From positions 1-9,693 of the forward strand of contig DMBA01000165.1 of NCBI GenBank assembly GCA_003446315.1: a DNA stretch of 9,693 nucleotides. Direction: 5' to 3'. A program made the translations under genes and the position numbers. The DNA is from Ruminococcus sp. Lineage in GTDB: Bacteria; Bacillota; Clostridia; Oscillospirales; Ruminococcaceae. Below the pieces are notes generated by a model, which did not search any database, was not told where the DNA came from, and saw nothing but the letters and a program-made list of their open reading frames with translations. Below, one piece after another: positions 6,231-9,693 of this stretch (its first letter is position 1; each line of letters starts with the position of its first letter).

Positions 6231-8771
6231 TTATTCGGTCATCAGTTCTGTTACGGAGATTCTCCTGATCCTGCCTGCACCAAGATATGCACAGCCAAAA
6301 CAGAACAGCATCATGGTCACGACTGCTGCGGCTACCATAAAGCCATTGATCGCTGTCGTACCCAGCAGAAAATCAACGATTATATGAAAAACCGAAATTG
6401 CCCCCAATGCGCCGATGATTACTGCAAAGATAACGGCAGGCATGATCCGCAGCGCAAGCTGTAACATGAGTTCTTTTGTCGTGTAGCCGAGCCCCAGCAT
6501 GATGCCGAGTTCTTTTCTCTGTCTTCTGACAGCCTGCTCCATAAGTGCAATGATGATGACAGCCGAAACAATCGCTGAGATGACCATAAGCCCCCATGAC
6601 ATCAGACTGACCGCACCGAAAATGCCGCCGATTTGTGTCCGCATGATGCGGCCGATGTTTTGCGTATTCTTGATCGCAAAGTTGTCACTTGTACCTGATA
6701 TAGTCTTGTCTCCGATCTGTATCGAATATTCAATATGATTTGCTCCGTGATTTGCAATATACTCCGCAAGCAGTCTGTCTGCTTCTTCACGCAGACGCTG
6801 CTCCTGCGTTGTGCCTTCGCTGTCTGACTGTCGTGTATCAGCCACCGATCTGCCATAGGTCTGCATGAGCTGTGTCTGGAATTCTTTGATGTCCGTGTTG
6901 TCTTCCAGATAGATTTCAATTGCGGTGGGACGGTATGTGGGTTTGATCCGTTTGAAAGCCTGTTCGGTGAGATAGAGATTGCAGCCATTGCATGAAACGC
7001 TGGGTACAATACCGCAGATGATATAGTTCTTCTTGACCCTATTGCTTTCAAGGGTAATATTGTCCCCCGTTTTCAGACCAAACTGTGTTGCAAGCAACTT
7101 GGTTACGGCAACCTCATTTTCATGCTCCGGGAGTCTTCCGTTTACTGCATGTATATTTTCGCACATTGTAAAATCGGAATATGAAATGGGAATAAAAATG
7201 ATTTGCCGGTCAAAAGCGCTGACAGTTTGCCATGTGGACAAATCAAGGGAAAAAGAGCCTTTTTGCACTCGTTTTACACCCTGCATCGCGCTGATATTCT
7301 CAGCAAGTTCATTAATATCGGCAGAGGGCATAATGGTCACTGTCAGGTCGGACATCTCTGTGCCTGTTAATCGTTCGGCTACTTTCATTCCCGAACCGAA
7401 CATACCGATCAGAATGATCCCAGAAACAGCCGCAAGCGTTGAAACAGCGATACATACTGTCAGGCTGATGTTCTGCTTCATATTTCCAAAAAAGCCATTC
7501 ATTGCAATGCGAAGATGCACGCTTTTTCTGGTGTTTTTCAGCCGAAAACAGTTTCTCCCAAAGTGATGAACAGCGATTCCCTTGCGAAATGCCTGCACGG
7601 GCGGATATTTTTTGACTGTCAAAGCTCTGAAATGCGCGGTCAGACCGACTAAAACAAGCAGCAGTATTCCGGTAAGCAAAATGGGAAGCGGATAAAACAG
7701 CATACTTCCGTGATGCCCTGAAAGCGTCTCGGCAGTTTTATGCAGAACGGGCAAAAGTGCGAATGCAGCGCCTGCACCAATGAGCACACCTGCTGCGGCA
7801 GTGATCAGGTATTCGGCAGTATAGGAAAGTGCGATCTCTTTCGACGTATATCCAAGCGCTTCCAGCACGCCGATCGACTGCATCTGATCCTGTATATCGC
7901 CCGAGATCCGGAAACGGATCATGATAACAGCAGCAACCAAAATGACCCCAGCCATGAACAGCATGATCGCTATGACGATATCTGAGAAAACAGCACTTTT
8001 CAGTTTCAGATACTTATATAATCCGAAATTCTGGAGATTCACCCCAAAATCCTTGCCCGTTTCTTCCTCATATTTCTTGCAGAATAAAGTAAGGATTTCC
8101 TCAGAATCGTCTGGGTTTTCGCAGTCAAACATGATCATCTCATACTTGTCGATCACGGTCATCAGGGAAGCGAAATCGCTGTCAGAGACTATCATCTGAA
8201 AGCCCATATTAGTCTCCGACATAAAGATCGACTCATAAAAGCCTGCTACTGTAAATGAGAAACACTTTGTGCCGTATACGATGTCAAACCGGTCACCTTC
8301 ACGCAGTTTTGATGCAAGAGAATCCCTGCCTGCATACGGAAGATAGATAGGATGCGAAAGCTCTGCAATCTCCTCATCAGACAGCGTTGTCTCGATCGGT
8401 GAACGCTCGATCCGCTTTTCTATGTCCTTCGTAACAAAGCTCATATAAAGCGCCTGTTCCTCGCCCGCATTGTCAAGGTATTTTGCCGCTGTGCTGAAAA
8501 GAATCCGGAAATGGTCTGTATCTGTCACCCTTTCATCCTCCAGAAGCAGTTCGATCATGTGGTCGCTGTAAACTTCTTCTTTCACGAAAAATGAACTCTT
8601 ATGTACAGCCAACGCATCCGCTACCCGCGGAAAAAGACTCGTCATATCCATGCTTCCTGCGATCGCGGAAGACATGATCGCCATACAAAACACGATTAGC
8701 AGCATGAGGAGCAAAGTCTGCTTTTTATGCTTTATGATATTTGCATAAGACAGTCTGCGTATTTTCTCCAT
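6231..8771 (-). CDS. FtsX-like ABC transporter permease, duplicated 8-TM architecture
   Basis: Membrane subunit of 846 residues partnering the ATPase. Two similar halves, each with one TM, a large extracytoplasmic domain and three TMs. First half: TM1 about 17-38, outer domain about 40-262, TM2 263-287, TM3 317-342, TM4 359-380. Second half: TM5 about 434-460, outer domain about 462-712, TM6 713-745, TM7 774-799, TM8 809-832. The FtsX signature recurs as LEALGYTSKE (303-312) and LGLGYTTKE (759-767). This MacB-like layout suits mechanotransmission or efflux more than channel transport; it is not the 10-TM BceB form. The second outer domain has a CNGC motif (594-597). A longer in-frame start at 8879 would overlap the ATPase gene by 107 bp; ATG 8771, one base after the ATPase stop and preceded by GGGGTGG, is preferred. 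The substrate is unknown. Confidence 0.92.
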   Translation of the reverse strand: MEKIRRLSYANIIKHKKQTLLLMLLIVFCMAIMSSAIAGSMDMTSLFPRVADALAVHKSSFFVKEEVYSDHMIELLLEDERVTDTDHFRILFSTAAKYLDNAGEEQALYMSFVTKDIEKRIERSPIETTLSDEEIAELSHPIYLPYAGRDSLASKLREGDRFDIVYGTKCFSFTVAGFYESIFMSETNMGFQMIVSDSDFASLMTVIDKYEMIMFDCENPDDSEEILTLFCKKYEEETGKDFGVNLQNFGLYKYLKLKSAVFSDIVIAIMLFMAGVILVAAVIMIRFRISGDIQDQMQSIGVLEALGYTSKEIALSYTAEYLITAAAGVLIGAGAAFALLPVLHKTAETLSGHHGSMLFYPLPILLTGILLLVLVGLTAHFRALTVKKYPPVQAFRKGIAVHHFGRNCFRLKNTRKSVHLRIAMNGFFGNMKQNISLTVCIAVSTLAAVSGIILIGMFGSGMKVAERLTGTEMSDLTVTIMPSADINELAENISAMQGVKRVQKGSFSLDLSTWQTVSAFDRQIIFIPISYSDFTMCENIHAVNGRLPEHENEVAVTKLLATQFGLKTGDNITLESNRVKKNYIICGIVPSVSCNGCNLYLTEQAFKRIKPTYRPTAIEIYLEDNTDIKEFQTQLMQTYGRSVADTRQSDSEGTTQEQRLREEADRLLAEYIANHGANHIEYSIQIGDKTISGTSDNFAIKNTQNIGRIMRTQIGGIFGAVSLMSWGLMVISAIVSAVIIIALMEQAVRRQRKELGIMLGLGYTTKELMLQLALRIMPAVIFAVIIGALGAISVFHIIVDFLLGTTAINGFMVAAAVVTMMLFCFGCAYLGAGRIRRISVTELMTE

Positions 8772-8772
8772 A

Positions 8773-9531
8773 TTACCACCCCATACCATCGAGAAATCTC
8801 TGCAAACCTTCCTGTCGGCTCTTGGCATCGTCTGTTCCGTATAGCGGCATCGCGTGCTCGCCCATGATATTGCCGTCACGCAGATATATCACCCTGTTTC
8901 CCCTGAGTGCCGTCTTCAAATCATGTGTGACCATGACAATACTCTGCCCCTTTTCATTCAGCGCGGTGAAAATATCAAGCACATCCCGGCTTGAAGCTGA
9001 ATTCAGACTGCCTGTCGGTTCATCGGCAAAGAGTATCTTCGGATCGTTTATGATCGCCCGGACGATGCCGACTCTCTGGCACTCTCCGCCCGAAAGCTGA
9101 TTGGGATACTTATCCCAGATCTTTTCTTCAATTCCGACTTTTTCAAGAAGCGACTCGATTTTCTGAACCAGCTCGGGACGGTTCTTCTGTATCACAAGTG
9201 CACCGGTCATAATATTATCGAACACGGTCATGTTATCAAGAAGATAAATACTCTGAAAAACAAATCCACAGTTTTCACGCCTGAATACAGCAAGCTGATC
9301 GTTCGTATATTTCGATATATCCTGATCTCCGAAATATACACTGCCAAGCGTAGGTGTGTCCATGCCTGAAAGTGCATACAGCAGGGTGGATTTGCCCGAT
9401 CCTGATGCGCCCATTATGATCGTGAAGTCCTTTTCTCTGATCTCCATATCCAGATTCTTGATGATATGCTGCTGCAAACCGCCGTTTGAAAACGATTTGC
9501 ACAGCTTTTCCGTGTGAAGAATCGCATCCAT
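8773..9531 (-). CDS. ABC transporter ATP-binding protein (MacB/LolD/BceA class)
   Basis: Cytoplasmic ATPase of 252 residues that powers the adjacent FtsX-type permease. All nucleotide-binding motifs are intact: Walker A GASGSGKST (41-49), Q-loop FQ (Q93), signature LSGGECQRVGIVRA (146-159), Walker B ILFADEPTGSLN (166-177) with catalytic E171, and switch H203 in VTHD. The DEPTGSLN ending and the short, compact size are typical of the LolD/MacB/BceA group. CGGAGGT lies 6 nt before the ATG. It is the first gene of the five-gene operon; its TAA and the permease ATG are separated by a single base. The last 25 residues past the core fold are polar and unremarkable. Confidence 0.96.
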   Translation of the reverse strand: MDAILHTEKLCKSFSNGGLQQHIIKNLDMEIREKDFTIIMGASGSGKSTLLYALSGMDTPTLGSVYFGDQDISKYTNDQLAVFRRENCGFVFQSIYLLDNMTVFDNIMTGALVIQKNRPELVQKIESLLEKVGIEEKIWDKYPNQLSGGECQRVGIVRAIINDPKILFADEPTGSLNSASSRDVLDIFTALNEKGQSIVMVTHDLKTALRGNRVIYLRDGNIMGEHAMPLYGTDDAKSRQEGLQRFLDGMGW

Positions 9532-9575
9532 TTTAATACCTCCGTTGTTTCATCGGTTCGTTTTTTCATGATTCT

Positions 9576-9604
9576 ATTATACAACAAGAATCCGAAAAAG
9601 TCTT
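9576..9604 (-). promoter_or_regulatory. Operon promoter: perfect -10, no consensus -35
   Basis: On the minus strand, TATAAT at 9581-9576. At 17-bp spacing the -35 position (9604-9599) reads AAGACT, which does not resemble TTGACA. The predicted start is near 9569, giving a leader of about 38 nt to the ATPase ATG. A good -10 without a -35 is typical of promoters that need an activator, and phased repeats lie directly upstream. Confidence 0.7.
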
Positions 9605-9633
9605 TATCTGTATACTATTTGTTTTTTATCTGT
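9605..9633. promoter_or_regulatory. Three direct heptamer repeats at 11-bp phase, candidate response-regulator box
   Basis: On the plus strand, TATCTGT (9605-9611), TATTTGT (9616-9622) and TATCTGT (9627-9633), each 11 bp apart with 4-bp spacers; in the direction of the operon they read ACAGATA/ACAAATA/ACAGATA. The array directly abuts the degenerate -35. OmpR/PhoB-family regulators bind head-to-tail at direct repeats of about 11 bp, so the regulator encoded at 3541-4254 is the likely binder. A fourth site at 9638-9644 matches only 4 of 7. Confidence 0.65.
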
Positions 9634-9693
9634 TTATTAAATGGACGGCGGAAAATAATGAAAACATTGTGCAGCATCATGCGGTATCCGTCA

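Noticed and set aside
8772..8879. N-terminal extension of the permease by 36 residues
   Set aside because: It lies entirely inside the ATPase gene in another frame and resembles no membrane leader. The ATG at 8771 is one base after the ATPase stop, has a usable ribosome binding site, and gives the expected short cytoplasmic start before TM1.
9531..9569. ATG at the predicted transcription start (9569) as a leader peptide
   Set aside because: It is out of frame with the ATPase gene, would have no upstream ribosome binding site, and continues into the ATPase gene without a sensible stop, so it is probably chance.
9658..9693. ATG-started open frame on the plus strand running off the right edge
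   Set aside because: Only 12 codons are visible, the binding site is poor (GGCGGA), and there is no recognisable protein start. It could be the beginning of a divergent gene but cannot be supported from this window.

Overview
The window looks like chromosomal DNA of a low-to-moderate G+C Gram-positive bacterium, most likely a gut Clostridia member (Ruminococcus/Oscillospiraceae-like). The support is strong AGGAGG-type ribosome binding sites, sigma-A-type promoters, an intrinsic terminator with a T-tract, and the protein families present. The species assignment is inference. I see no rRNA, tRNA, CRISPR array, insertion sequence or phage gene.

Left part (1-2112): a ZIP-family metal transporter runs leftwards off the window edge. 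It diverges from a TetR-family regulator at 822-1376. The 124-bp space between them holds a perfect-consensus promoter for the regulator, an opposing promoter-like sequence for the transporter whose -10 faces it, and a 10-bp palindrome over the regulator's -35. A class I SAM-dependent methyltransferase (1365-2024, minus) lies tail to tail with the regulator, and their ends overlap by 12 bp. The methyltransferase has its own strong promoter, followed immediately by a TetR-type operator palindrome.

Right part (2237-9633): one minus-strand operon of five tightly packed genes. In transcription order these are an ABC ATPase, an 8-TM FtsX/MacB-like permease, a secreted serine hydrolase of the class C beta-lactamase/D-peptidase superfamily, an OmpR-family response regulator and a sensor histidine kinase, ending at a clear intrinsic terminator. 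Gaps are 1, 19 and 13 bp, and the last two genes overlap by 4 bp. Upstream of the ATPase gene is a perfect -10 with no recognisable -35. Abutting the -35 position are three direct heptamers at exact 11-bp spacing, the layout expected for an OmpR/PhoB-type regulator, so the operon is probably self-activated.

Working model (inference): the kinase senses an envelope signal through its ~95-residue outer domain, the regulator activates the whole operon, and the ABC unit together with the exported hydrolase acts at the cell surface on a peptide, antibiotic or wall-derived ligand. The hydrolase has an apparent in-frame loss of the N-terminal strands normally found before its SxxK motif, and a C-terminal region of about 300 residues that I cannot assign. 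These are the most unusual parts of the window.
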